Below, one piece after another: positions 1 through 8,646 of a stretch of DNA of 64,000 nt (the stretch's first letter is position 1; every line of letters starts with the position of its first letter). The notes below the pieces were generated by a model. It saw nothing but the letters and a program-made list of their open reading frames with translations. It searched no databases and was not told the DNA's origin. The stretch is taken from contig CAYRAG010000001.1 in assembly GCA_964422185.1 (NCBI GenBank), positions 42,056 through 106,055 of the forward strand, in the 5' to 3' direction. The position numbers and the translations under genes were made by a program. The stretch is from CALXCT01 sp964422185 (lineage in GTDB: Bacteria > Bacillota > Clostridia > Oscillospirales > Oscillospiraceae).

Positions 1-54
1 ATTGTGTTGATCGCGGCCGTCTTCCCGGGATGGTTCGCCATGTTCGGTTATTAA
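1..54 (+). CDS. C-terminal tail of a membrane protein (partial)
   Basis: Frame 1 is open from the window edge to a TAA at 52-54 and encodes 17 residues, mostly hydrophobic, ending in W-F-A-M-F-G-Y. This fits the last transmembrane helix of a transporter or other integral membrane protein whose body lies outside the window. A good terminator follows 34 bases later, which supports a real gene end. The family cannot be named from 17 residues. Confidence 0.5.
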   Translation: MVLIAAVFPGWFAMFGY

Positions 55-87
55 TCCGGTATCGCCCAACTCAACTTACAGGCCGGG

Positions 88-123
88 AAAGCCCCTGGCC
101 CCCGTGTGCGCCAGGGGCTTTCA
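88..123 (+). terminator. Intrinsic terminator after the partial membrane gene
   Basis: An 8-bp GC stem (gcccctgg at 91-98 with ccaggggc at 111-118) closes a 12-base loop, with AAA before and TTT after. It sits just after the stop codon of the partial gene. Confidence 0.75.
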
Positions 124-466
124 ACGGTCTTGCCTGTGGATAGCATAAGCGGATCCATGTCCAGAGCAGGGACACCGACGGACAATGCGGCGAGGGAATA
201 CACAGACGGATGGATCAGAACAGAGGGATTCAGGGATTTTCATGTGACCGGAGGAAATCACCAGATGACCTGACACCGAAGCAGTACGGGGAAACCTGCG
301 TGTACCGAATCTGGGACGACGCAACCGGTTCCCCGTATCGGTGGGGAAAAATGGAAATTCCTGTCCGGGCCCTGCTGACCCGTGGATTTTTCAACGACGA
401 AGTTTTCCCATCGCCGTGTGTTTTGTTCACTTTTCATGACAGACAGGCAGAAAGCGAGGAATTGTT
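124..466. other. Intergenic region before the reductase operon
   Basis: About 340 bases lie between the terminator and the reductase start. The open frames here on both strands have no Shine-Dalgarno site and no recognisable product. I see no promoter close to consensus and no convincing hairpin, although the promoter of the reductase operon should lie here. Confidence 0.5.
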
Positions 467-2401
467 ATGGTCTACGAAAAGCTGTTTCAAAGAGGCAGGA
501 TCGGCTCGATGCAGCTGAAAAACCGCATCGTGATGCCGGCCATGGCCGTGGGGCTGGCCCAGCCCGACGGAGAAGCCAACGAACACATCATCCGCTACTA
601 TGAAGAGCGCGCCAGAGGCGGCGTGGGCATGATCATCACGGAAATCACGCGTGTGAACACGGAATCCGGGATCGGCACGCCGAACCAGCTGGGCGCGAAT
701 CATTCGAGCATGGTTCCTCATCTGGAGAGGCTTGCCGAGCGGGTGCACAAGTATGGCACCAAAATCCTGCTGCAGCTTCAGCATCCCGGCCGGGAGAATA
801 AATCTTCCATCATCGACGGACGGCAGATCGTGGCGCCTTCGGCGGTGATGTGCAAGGTGACGCAGGAGATGCCCCGTGCCATGACAACCGAGGAGTGCAG
901 CGCTCTGGTGAAGCAGTTTGTGATGGGCGCCGTGCTGGCCCAGAAAGCGGGCTTTGACGGTGTGGAACTGCACGCTGCACACGGATATCTGCTGAATGAA
1001 TTCCTCTCCCCTTACACCAATAAGAGGACGGACCGTTACGGCGGCTCCTTTGACAATCGTATGCGGATCATGGAGGAGATCATCACCGCGATCCATTATA
1101 TGTGCGGCCCGAAATTTGTCATTTCCGTCCGTATCAGCGCCGATGAATATGTGGAGGGCGGCCTCAGGCTTGAGGATACCATCAAGATCGCCAGGACGCT
1201 GGAAAGCTTCGGCATCGACTGCCTCAATGTCAGCTGCGGCATCTATGAATCCGCCACCACCATCATTGAGCCGGCCTCCTATCCGCAGGGGTGGAAGAAG
1301 CATCTGGCCGCGACGATTCGCGAGAATGTCCATATCCCCGTGATCGCCGTCAACAACATCAAGGAGCCGGATGTCGCGGAGCAGCTTCTGGAAGAGGGCG
1401 TCTGCGATTTCATCGGCATCGGCCGGGCGAGCCTGGCCGATCCTGAGTGGAGCAACAAGGCCAGAGAGGGCCGTGCGGATGAGATCAACAAATGCATCGG
1501 CTGCCTCTATTGCTTCAAGACGCTCAATGACGGCTGCCATATCAAGTGCGCCGTCAACCCGCGCTGCGGCCGTGAAGTGGAATACAGCTGCCTGAAAAAG
1601 GACGGCGACGGCAGACCTGTCGCCATTGTCGGGGGCGGCCCCGCCGGCATGACCGCCGCGCTGACGCTCAAGGAGAGAGGCTTCGCCCCGGTTATCTTTG
1701 AAAAAGAAGCCGCGCTGGGAGGCCAGCTTAATGTCGCGGTCAAGCCGATTCTCAAAGAGAAACTCGCCGCTTATGAAGCGTCCATGATCCGCAGAGTGGA
1801 AAAGGCCGGCATCGAGGTGCGCCTCAATACGGAAGCCACGGTGGAGAATGTCAAAGAGATCAATCCCGCCGGCGTGTTCCTTGCCACCGGCAGCACCCCC
1901 ATCATTCCCAACCTGCCGGGCGTTGACCTGCCCAATGTGATGACAGCGGAACAGGTCCTTATGGGAGAAAAAGAGGTCAAAGGTGAGGTTGTCGTGATCG
2001 GCGGCGGCGTCACCGGCATGGAGACGGCGGAAACCATCGCCTCCAGGGGGAATAAAGTAACCATCGTGGAGATGCAGAAAGGCATCGGCGAGGGAATATA
2101 CCGCTCCGTCCTCGCGGATTATATGAGCCACTTCCAGAAACTCGGCGTCCAGGTGATGACTTATGAGAAGGTCATGAGCATCAAGGAGAACGGCGTAGTG
2201 CTGATGAAAGTCATCGGCTCGGCAATCCATGAAATTCCGGCGGACACCGTCGTCCTTTCACTGGGTGTGAAATCCAACAACGATCTGGTAGATACTTTCG
2301 ACGCGGCCTTTGACAATGTCATCGTGCTGGGCGATGCCAACAAGCCGGGTCGGATCGCGGAGGCCAACAGCGACGCGCTCGGACGCGCATCGACTTTTTA
2401 G
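467..2401 (+). CDS. NADH:flavin oxidoreductase / 2-enoate reductase-like enzyme (FMN, 4Fe-4S, FAD)
   Basis: This 644-aa protein has the three-part architecture of the 2,4-dienoyl-CoA reductase / 2-enoate reductase / BaiCD family. Residues 1 to about 330 form an old-yellow-enzyme FMN barrel, with HAAHGYLLNEFLSP and the KRTDRYGGSFDNR stretch. A cysteine cluster near 345-370 (CIGCLYC and two later cysteines) fits the 4Fe-4S centre. A dinucleotide-binding GGGPAGM motif and a second GGGVTGME motif follow for FAD and NAD(P)H. Such enzymes pass electrons from NAD(P)H to an activated C=C bond. The start follows a GAGG ribosome site. The gene is 18 bases ahead of a short-chain dehydrogenase, so the pair probably acts on one unsaturated or hydroxylated substrate. 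The substrate (enoate, dienoyl-CoA, steroid or bile acid) cannot be read from the sequence. Confidence 0.88.
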   Translation: MVYEKLFQRGRIGSMQLKNRIVMPAMAVGLAQPDGEANEHIIRYYEERARGGVGMIITEITRVNTESGIGTPNQLGANHSSMVPHLERLAERVHKYGTKILLQLQHPGRENKSSIIDGRQIVAPSAVMCKVTQEMPRAMTTEECSALVKQFVMGAVLAQKAGFDGVELHAAHGYLLNEFLSPYTNKRTDRYGGSFDNRMRIMEEIITAIHYMCGPKFVISVRISADEYVEGGLRLEDTIKIARTLESFGIDCLNVSCGIYESATTIIEPASYPQGWKKHLAATIRENVHIPVIAVNNIKEPDVAEQLLEEGVCDFIGIGRASLADPEWSNKAREGRADEINKCIGCLYCFKTLNDGCHIKCAVNPRCGREVEYSCLKKDGDGRPVAIVGGGPAGMTAALTLKERGFAPVIFEKEAALGGQLNVAVKPILKEKLAAYEASMIRRVEKAGIEVRLNTEATVENVKEINPAGVFLATGSTPIIPNLPGVDLPNVMTAEQVLMGEKEVKGEVVVIGGGVTGMETAETIASRGNKVTIVEMQKGIGEGIYRSVLADYMSHFQKLGVQVMTYEKVMSIKENGVVLMKVIGSAIHEIPADTVVLSLGVKSNNDLVDTFDAAFDNVIVLGDANKPGRIAEANSDALGRASTF

Positions 2402-2419
2402 AATGGGAGGGAATTCAGA

Positions 2420-3277
2420 ATGAAAGAATTTAAGGATAAAGTCGTTCTGATTACCGGTGCCGCCAACGGGTTCGGGCGCGAATTCGTGAAAGAGGCCGCC
2501 GCAAGGGGCATGAAGATCGCCGCGGTCGACATCGAAAAAGACGAGGTGGAAGCGGTCGCAGCGTCCGTCAGGGAGACGGGAGCCCAGATCATCACCATTC
2601 CCGCCGATGTGACCAAACCGGAAGAGGTGGAAGCGGCGGTCAACAAGGTGATGGAAACCTACGGGCAGATTGATATGCTGATGAACAACGCGGGCGTTGT
2701 CATTCCCGGCCCGGTCTGGGAGCTGCCGCTGGGCGACTGGGAGTGGATCACCCATGCCAATTTCCTGAGCCAGGTTTATTTCATGCGGCTTGTCATTCCC
2801 ATCATGTTAAAGCAGAAGACGCACTGCCATATCGTAAATACGGCTTCCGTGGCGGGGCTTCTGACCGGGGACGGGATGCCGGCATATCACGCGACCAAGT
2901 TCGCCGCCGTCGCGCTCAGCGAAAGCGTAAGCTATGACCTGCAGGCTATCGGTGCCGACATCGTGGTCAGCGTTTACTGCCCCGGCTTCGTGCAGACCGA
3001 TCTGCACCACTGCGAACGGCACAGACCGCCTCAGTACTCGGATCCGTCTGATCCCTACTACTCAAGTCCGGAGTTCTACCAGGGACAGAAGATCGCGGAG
3101 ACCGAGATCCTCACCGGTATGCCGATTGACTCCGTGGGGATGCGTGTGTTCCAGGCCATCGAGGATGAGCAGTTCTATATCCTGACGCACCCGATCTACA
3201 CTACCCCCATCGGGAGACGCGTCACAAACATGCTCGCCGGGAAAGGCCCGAACCTCCTGGAGCTGCGCGGAAAATAA
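2420..3277 (+). CDS. Short-chain dehydrogenase/reductase
   Basis: This is a 285-aa classical SDR. The N-terminal TGAANGFGRE is the glycine-rich cofactor loop, D near residue 38 in AAVDIE is typical of NAD preference, NNAG is the structural motif, and the catalytic Ser-Tyr-Lys set is in TASVAG and YHATK. It reversibly oxidises a secondary alcohol with NAD(P). It is longer at the C-terminus than the usual 250 residues. GGAGG lies in the 18-base gap after the flavin reductase, so the two are co-transcribed. A bile-acid, steroid or aromatic-acid hydroxyl group is possible, but no substrate residues can be assigned. Confidence 0.88.
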   Translation: MKEFKDKVVLITGAANGFGREFVKEAAARGMKIAAVDIEKDEVEAVAASVRETGAQIITIPADVTKPEEVEAAVNKVMETYGQIDMLMNNAGVVIPGPVWELPLGDWEWITHANFLSQVYFMRLVIPIMLKQKTHCHIVNTASVAGLLTGDGMPAYHATKFAAVALSESVSYDLQAIGADIVVSVYCPGFVQTDLHHCERHRPPQYSDPSDPYYSSPEFYQGQKIAETEILTGMPIDSVGMRVFQAIEDEQFYILTHPIYTTPIGRRVTNMLAGKGPNLLELRGK

Positions 3278-3353
3278 CCGGAGATTCCTGCGAAGCGAGC
3301 GTCCATGAAGAGGGCGGATCGTACGCGTCACCTCCCCAGGCGGGAAAACCAAA

Positions 3354-3389
3354 GGGCCCTGAGATGCTTTGCGTCTCAGGGCCCTTGTT
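3354..3389 (+). terminator. Intrinsic terminator of the reductase-SDR operon
   Basis: A near-perfect 12-bp stem (gggccctgagat at 3354-3365 with gtctcagggccc at 3372-3383, one G-U pair) with a 6-base loop is followed by TTGTTT. Confidence 0.9.
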
Positions 3390-3536
3390 TCCCGCCTCAG
3401 ACTTGACGCTTATCGTTTTTGCGTCTCGACCCGCGGCAAAGCTCCAGGATCTGCGGCGGCCGGCCCGGGGAAACACACGGTTTTCGCGAAATGCTGTGCC
3501 AAAGCGGCAATCTCTCCCCGGAAAGGCGCGGAAAAG

Positions 3537-3564
3537 TTGACTTTCCTGCGGATCGCGCTATAAT
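3537..3564 (+). promoter_or_regulatory. Sigma-A promoter of the phosphoribosyltransferase gene
   Basis: TTGACT at 3537-3542, a 16-base spacer and a perfect TATAAT at 3559-3564. Transcription should start near 3571. That places the TTG of the longest open frame (3570) at or before the transcript start and rules it out as the translation start. Confidence 0.85.
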
Positions 3565-3614
3565 GCTCTTTGCGGAAAGCCGCGGAAATTTTTGATGATT
3601 TGGAGTTGGATGCT

Positions 3615-4178
3615 ATGGTATATCCCCTGGATATCGCCGGACTGCACCGGGATCTTCCCCTTTGCAAAGCCGGCGACAATCTCACCATCGCCGCGTTCGT
3701 CATCTTCGGCGATGTGGAACTCACCTGCGCCTGCGCCGCGGAGCTGCTGAAAAAGGCGCCGGATTTCGATTACATGGTGGCGCCGGAGGCCAAGGCCATT
3801 CCCCTCATCCACGAGATGAGCCGCCAGAGCGGCCGGAATGAGTATTTCCTCGTCCGCAAGAACCGCAAGGCGTACATGAACGGGGTATTTGAGACCACTG
3901 TGCGCTCCATTACCACGCAGGGGGAGCAGAAGCTGTACATGGACGGGGCGGATGCCGCCAAGTTGAAAGGAAAACGCGTCCTCATCCTGGACGATGTCAT
4001 CTCCACCGGAGAGTCCATCCGTGCGGTGGAGGAGCTGGTCAATCAGGCCGGGGGCAATGTGGTCGCCCGGATGTCCATTCTGGCGGAGGGAGACGCGGCA
4101 AAGCGGAAGGATATCATCTTCCTTGAGCCGCTGCCCCTGTTTACCCCGGACGGCCAGCCCATTCCCCTGGATCCCTGA
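3615..4178 (+). CDS. Phosphoribosyltransferase family protein
   Basis: This 187-aa type I PRTase carries the PRPP-binding loop VLILDDVISTGES, an acidic pair followed by the TGES turn as in adenine and xanthine phosphoribosyltransferases. An upstream APEAKAIPL segment resembles the part of adenine PRTases that contacts the base. It probably salvages a purine base with PRPP in the cytosol. I chose ATG 3615 over the longer frame because GGAG (3602-3605) stands 9 bases before it and the promoter -10 box lies inside the longer leader. It is a single-gene unit between its own promoter and terminator. The base specificity is not determined. Confidence 0.85.
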   Translation: MVYPLDIAGLHRDLPLCKAGDNLTIAAFVIFGDVELTCACAAELLKKAPDFDYMVAPEAKAIPLIHEMSRQSGRNEYFLVRKNRKAYMNGVFETTVRSITTQGEQKLYMDGADAAKLKGKRVLILDDVISTGESIRAVEELVNQAGGNVVARMSILAEGDAAKRKDIIFLEPLPLFTPDGQPIPLDP

Positions 4179-4187
4179 TCGGATGGA

Positions 4188-4224
4188 AAAAAGGCCTCAC
4201 GCGGCTTGCCCGTGTGAGGCCTTT
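4188..4224 (+). terminator. Intrinsic terminator after the phosphoribosyltransferase
   Basis: A stem of ggcctcac (4193-4200) with gtgaggcc (4214-4221), extended by CGC pairs at the loop, flanked by an A run before and TTT after. The A run also allows weak termination from the other strand. Confidence 0.85.
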
Positions 4225-4315
4225 CTGCGTATCCGTGTACGATTTTTTCCGCCGGGGCGGGAGAATCCCACGGGGCATTGCGTCATTCATTCCCGGCGGC
4301 ACTGACTGCAGACAC

Positions 4316-5754
4316 TCAAAGTATGTCACGGACAAGCCGCGCCACATCTTCCTCCCAGAGGCCGCTCTCCGCTTTTGCCGCCAGGGAGAGCAGGTATTGT
4401 GCGGTTTCCACACCCCACCGCATTCCCGGCTGTCTGAACCGCCCGGGCATCCTGACCCTACTGCCGCACCCGGCCTCCTCCCCGCTGACATAAAGTCCGG
4501 CGCGAAGATACTCCGGGTAGTGGATGGTGTCCCTGTGACTTTCGATGAAGCGGGATAGACCTGCCGCGTCTCCCTCCGTCTCCGCGGGATCCAGATCGCG
4601 GGCAAGGACCTCTTCCCATCTGCCGTCCCGGAGCTTGTCGCAGATAGTTTTCGCCCACGGCTCATCCTTTTCCCTGTCCCTGTGGAACTTCATCCTCGCG
4701 TAGCTGCGCACCTTTTCCCTGAGATGGCAGAAATCCAGAATTTCCATGACATCGTCGCCGAACAGCTCTTCTCTCATCCTGGAAACCCACTCCGCGCCGT
4801 CGCTGAGCAGCACGGTCTTCTCATACTGTCCGTATCCGTTCCGCAAAGCCGCGGCCAGAAAGTGCTTTTTGAATTCGGCGGCAGACCCGAGATAACTGAC
4901 ATATTCTCTCCTGGCGGCGGAGGCACGCGGTTCGCCCCCGCAGACTGAGCCGGCCTTCCTGTCATCCGGGGAAAAAAAGAGGCCAATCCTGCTCTCCCTC
5001 AGGGTAGAGCCGGTTTCATCCTTCACCCTGGTTTGCAGCGCACTGGCGCCCGCCTCCATGTAGAGGACTCCCTTTTTCCGTCTGCCCGCCGCCGGAAGAG
5101 GCGCGGTATTCCGTATTTCCCAGGCCGCTTCCGCCCTCCGGCAATCCTCCTCAAACACCATCTTTCCCAGATAGTTCGAGACCTTGCGGATGGTATCACT
5201 GTCGATATCCAGGCCATAGACCGACTGCAGCTTTTCCTGCGCCCTTTCGAACGAGCACTGGTTCTGCGCCCAGTACGCACACGCCAGCATGACGCCTGCC
5301 GTCATTTTAAAAGGCAGCCTGTCTATCCCCAGATAGCAGTCGACGGGAGCGATGCTCTTCGCCTTCTCTTTCTCCCAGAGCAGTTCCCTGCTCTCCCTGT
5401 CCACCGGACGCAGTCTTCTGCGCCGAATCGTGACCGGGCCGTTCAGTGTCAGGATGGTCTTCTCCTCAATCTGAGACGGGGTGACCCGGATTCCTATGTC
5501 ACGGTACTCTCTTTTTTTTTACTGATCAGCATCGCCTCGTCTATCTCCGTGAGCAGGGCGTCCGTCTCTTCCAGAGACAGTTTCCGGGCTTCCAGGTTCA
5601 GTTCTCTGTGCAGTTTCTCGATTTCGCTCAATTTCATGGAGCCCTCAGGCTCTGAGAATCCTGCCCTGATTTTCTCGCGGTATGCGGCGTGAAGAGTCTC
5701 TAAATCCTCCATGATATCCGAATATTCGCGGGTTCTGCTGCTCTCGTCCTCCAT
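4316..5754 (-). mobile_element. UPF0236 / ISLre2-like transposase, split by a -1 frameshift at an A9 tract
   Basis: Two minus-strand frames together encode one UPF0236 (ISLre2-type) transposase of about 479 aa, close to family length. The first frame starts at ATG 5754 after AGGTGAT and ends about 85 residues later, just past a run of nine A (plus-strand T run 5512-5520). Reading on in the -1 frame from that run continues without a stop, through an R-R-R-R-L-R-P segment, into the long second frame, which ends at 4316. The second frame has typical UPF0236 features: a conserved YLGIDRLPFK stretch, VLLSDGAEW and an aspartate in LDFCHLREK. The shift could be programmed ribosomal or transcriptional slippage at A9, or a simple indel. 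I could not find convincing terminal inverted repeats, so the element's ends are unknown; the coordinates cover the coding part only. Confidence 0.8.
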
Positions 5755-5887
5755 GTGTATCACCTCTGTCTCCATGGTAAACAATTTCCGTGGGAAAGTC
5801 AATCAAAACTCAGAATTTATCGTTGCGTGGATTCTGGAGCATGGATTGCCGTCTTCAGGCATGACCGCCGCCCGCGCCGCACACGGC

Positions 5888-5913
5888 AAAAGCCCGCGGC
5901 GGATGCCGCGGGC
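5888..5913 (-). terminator. Terminator downstream of the ammonium transporter
   Basis: A perfect 9-bp stem (gcccgcggc at 5892-5900 with gccgcgggc at 5905-5913) and 4-base loop. Read on the minus strand it ends in TTTT. Confidence 0.75.
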
Positions 5914-6000
5914 CTCTGCGCTGAAAGAGGAGGAAGAACAAGAGGTCTGTCTTAACGGAAAGAGGGGGAAGAACAGGAAGCCGGCCGAATGGCGCGGGGC

Positions 6001-7698
6001 TCAGTCGCCCTGCAGCGCCGCGTAGTCGGTCTCGCCGGTGCGAACCTTGACCACCCGCTCCACCTGATAGACGAAGATCTTGCCGTCGCCGTAGTTCCCG
6101 GTGTACAGCGCTTTCTTGGCCGCGTCGATGACGGTCTGAACCGGCACCTTGGACACCACGATGTCCACCTGAACTTTCGGCACGAGGGTGATATCCATGG
6201 GGACGCCGCGGTACATGTGCTTGCGGCCTTTCTGCAGACCGCAGCCGGCGACCTGCGTGACGGTCATGCCGGTCACCTCAATGGCGTTCATGGCGGCTTT
6301 CAGCTCGTCAAACTTGCTCTGGCGCGTGATAATGGTCACCTTGAACATGCCGGTGACCGCACGGGCGGCAGGCGCGGTGATGCTGCCTGGATCCGTGACG
6401 GGAACCGCTTCCTCCACGGGAACGCTGCCTTTCTCCGGCACGAGATTCTCATTGAACGCGCCCTCAATGCCCGCCAGCTCCGTATGCACGATGGGCATGA
6501 AGTCGGCGTAGGCGGACGGCAGGCCGTGCTCGGTGGCGTCCAGACCCTCAATCTCCTCGGAGGCGCTGACACGCAGGCCCACGGTCTTCTTCAGGATGAG
6601 AAATACGATGGTCATCACCACGGCGGTGTACGCCGCGACGCTCACAAAGCCCAGCAGCTGGATTCCCAGATGGTGGAAGCCGCCGCCGTAGAGCAGGCCC
6701 TCGCTCGTGTTAAACAGGCCCTCGGAGATGGTGCCCCAGATGCCGTTGGCGCAGTGAACCGCCACCGCGCCCACAGGGTCGTCCACATGAAGCTTGAAGT
6801 CGATGAACTCCACCGCCACGACCACCAGGATGCCGGAGACAATTCCGATGACCGTCGACCCGATGGCGTCCACCGTGGCGCAGGGGGCTGTGATGGCCAC
6901 CAGGCCGGCCAGGGACGCGTTCAGGCACATGGAGACATCCGGCTTCCCGTTCTTGACCCAGGTGAAGATCATGCAGGTCACCGTGGCCACAGCGGGGGCG
7001 ATGGTGGTGTTGGCCAGAATCTGCGCCATCTGCGTCGTGTCGCCTGCGGCGGCGCCGTTGAATCCGTACCACGCGAACCACAGGATGAAGCACCCCAGGG
7101 CGCCGAGGGTCAGGGAGTGGCCGGGGATCGCGTGAACCTGAATTTTCCCGTCCTCACCTCTGCTGTACTTTCCGATCCGGGGACCCAGCATCGCGGCGCC
7201 GATAAAGGCGGTGATGCCGCCCACCATGTGGATGACACAGGATCCCGCAAAGTCCACAAAGCCCAGGTTCGCCAGCCAGCCCTGGCTGTTCCAGACCCAG
7301 CCGGCCTCAATGGGATAGACCACCGCGCTGATGACCGCGGAGTAAATGCAGTAGGTCAGAAACTTCGTCCGCTCCGCCATGGCGCCGGACACGATGGTGG
7401 CGGCGGTGGCGCAGAACACCAGCTGGAAGAAGAAGTTGGACCAGTCGAAGCTGTAGTAGTCCGTGAAGAGCTGATACTCCGGACGCCCGATCAGCCCGAA
7501 GAAGTAGTTTTCGCTGTTCATGAGCCCGTAGCCGAGGAGCATGAACACGATGGTGCCGATGCAGAAGTCCATCAGGTTCTTCATGATGATGTTGCCCGCG
7601 TTCTTCGCCCGGGTGAAGCCGGTCTCCACCATGGCGAAGCCGCACTGCATGAAGAACACCAGCATGGCGCCTACCAGATACCATATGGACATATCCAT
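6001..7698 (-). CDS. amt: Ammonium channel Amt fused to a PII regulatory domain
   Basis: This 565-aa protein carries an Amt/Rh ammonium channel (residues 1 to about 420, many membrane helices; SIWYLVGAMLVFFMQCGFAM at the N-terminus, GAAAGDTTQ in the middle) followed by a complete PII (GlnB/GlnK) domain at 451-565, with YRG in the T-loop and the C-terminal YQVERVVKVRTGE signature. Amt carries ammonium into the cell, and PII proteins gate it according to nitrogen and energy status. Here the gate is part of the same chain. In the T-loop the position of the uridylylated Tyr51 of enteric GlnB is methionine, so that modification is unlikely. The start at 7698 follows GGGAGGAAT. It is a single gene with its own terminator and a repeat-rich upstream region. 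Confidence 0.93.
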   Translation of the reverse strand: MDMSIWYLVGAMLVFFMQCGFAMVETGFTRAKNAGNIIMKNLMDFCIGTIVFMLLGYGLMNSENYFFGLIGRPEYQLFTDYYSFDWSNFFFQLVFCATAATIVSGAMAERTKFLTYCIYSAVISAVVYPIEAGWVWNSQGWLANLGFVDFAGSCVIHMVGGITAFIGAAMLGPRIGKYSRGEDGKIQVHAIPGHSLTLGALGCFILWFAWYGFNGAAAGDTTQMAQILANTTIAPAVATVTCMIFTWVKNGKPDVSMCLNASLAGLVAITAPCATVDAIGSTVIGIVSGILVVVAVEFIDFKLHVDDPVGAVAVHCANGIWGTISEGLFNTSEGLLYGGGFHHLGIQLLGFVSVAAYTAVVMTIVFLILKKTVGLRVSASEEIEGLDATEHGLPSAYADFMPIVHTELAGIEGAFNENLVPEKGSVPVEEAVPVTDPGSITAPAARAVTGMFKVTIITRQSKFDELKAAMNAIEVTGMTVTQVAGCGLQKGRKHMYRGVPMDITLVPKVQVDIVVSKVPVQTVIDAAKKALYTGNYGDGKIFVYQVERVVKVRTGETDYAALQGD

Positions 7699-7860
7699 AA
7701 CGATTCCTCCCAAGAAACGAATTGAGGGGCGCCTTCCGCCTGACGACGGAACACGCCCCTTTGCGCGGGTATCATATGCTGCAGCAGAAAAAATCAGGCG
7801 CCGCTTCCGGATTTCCCGTTTGCGACGCCCTTGCCTATGGTGGCAGTCTAATTCCTCATC

Positions 7861-7962
7861 TTGCATTTGTCAAGCCTGTTCTTGCATTTTCGGCGGTTTA
7901 AACCAATTCCAGGCCCTCGATTTTCTCTTTTTGTGCAATTTGCAACCGTCGCTCTTGCATTT
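7861..7962. promoter_or_regulatory. Upstream region of amt with three TTGCATTT repeats
   Basis: Between amt and sfsA the plus strand holds TTGCATTT at 7861-7868, 7882-7889 and 7955-7962, plus a TGCAATTTGCAA palindrome at 7934-7945. The region is AT-richer than its surroundings. Repeated short motifs ahead of an ammonium transporter suggest regulator binding sites, but no regulator can be named and no consensus promoter stands out. Confidence 0.4.
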
Positions 7963-8646
7963 TCAGAGTTTCACCGGCACCGGCTGCCGGATCTCGATTT
8001 GATCCGGCTCCACCCGGCAGTCCACCGCCAGGATCTCCACGCCTGCCGCACGGGCGCGGCGCAGCGCCTCCCCGAACGCCGGGTGGGTGGCGTCGTTGGG
8101 GCGAAATTCCCGGACTTTCTCCATCTGGATCACGAAACATACCGCCGCCTCATATCCGGCACCGCGTGCGGCCGCGAGCTCGTTGAGGTGCTTCACCCCC
8201 CGTTCGGTCGGGGCGTCCGGGAACAGAGCCAGTCCGTCCTCCTCCAGAGTCACCCCCTTGACCTCCACAAAACCGCGGCTTTTTGAATCCTCCCAGTAGA
8301 AATCAAATCTGGAATTACCATATGTAATCTCAGATCGCAGCGCCGTGAGGCCGGGGCGGTATCCGCCGGCGGCCGCCCACTCGCGAAACACCCGGTTGGG
8401 CGCCTGGGCGTCCATGTTGATGAGACGGCCGGCCCGGTTTACCGCCACCAGATCGTATCTGGTCTTTCTCCCGGGGTTCCCGCTCTCCGAGAGCCAGACC
8501 GTGTACCCCGGAACCAGAAGCTCCCGGCAGCGGCCGGTGTTCTTCACATGGACCGTCTCCTCCTCCCCGCCGTCCGGAATCACCCGGGCGAGAAAGCGGT
8601 TGGGGCGTTCCAGAAATACCGCGGGGACGACCGTGCCGTACCTCAC
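7963..8646 (-). CDS. sfsA: DNA/RNA nuclease SfsA family protein
   Basis: This 227-aa protein has the SfsA family blocks in order: ERPNRFLARV, HVKNTGRCRELLVPG, SEITYGNSRFDF, a VEVKGVTLEEDGLALFPDAP block and FVIQME. The D...E-x-K arrangement in the middle blocks matches a PD-(D/E)XK-type nuclease fold. SfsA was named for sugar fermentation stimulation, and its physiological role is still unclear. The open frame extends far upstream, but GTG 8646 overlaps the stop of the radical SAM gene (GTGA) and fits the family N-terminus. It is the last gene of the DUF951-hisC-rSAM-sfsA operon. Confidence 0.9.
   Translation of the reverse strand: MRYGTVVPAVFLERPNRFLARVIPDGGEEETVHVKNTGRCRELLVPGYTVWLSESGNPGRKTRYDLVAVNRAGRLINMDAQAPNRVFREWAAAGGYRPGLTALRSEITYGNSRFDFYWEDSKSRGFVEVKGVTLEEDGLALFPDAPTERGVKHLNELAAARGAGYEAAVCFVIQMEKVREFRPNDATHPAFGEALRRARAAGVEILAVDCRVEPDQIEIRQPVPVKL

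Noticed and set aside
434..2230. Long minus-strand frame opposite the flavin reductase, and similar frames at 12615-14117, 20324-22057 and 46031-48235
   Set aside because: Each mirrors a well-supported gene, is rich in H, R, D and G, and matches no family.
467..3277. Bile-acid 7-dehydroxylation (bai) genes
   Set aside because: Only two generic redox genes are present, with no other bai genes such as baiB, baiE, baiF or baiG, and the reductase is equally close to 2-enoate reductases.
3570..3614. TTG at 3570 as start of the phosphoribosyltransferase
   Set aside because: It lies at the expected transcript start, directly after a perfect -10 box, and lacks a ribosome site; ATG 3615 has one.
4225..5880. 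Terminal inverted repeats and target-site duplication of the UPF0236 element
   Set aside because: I compared the flanks by eye and found no pair longer than a few bases, so I gave no element ends.
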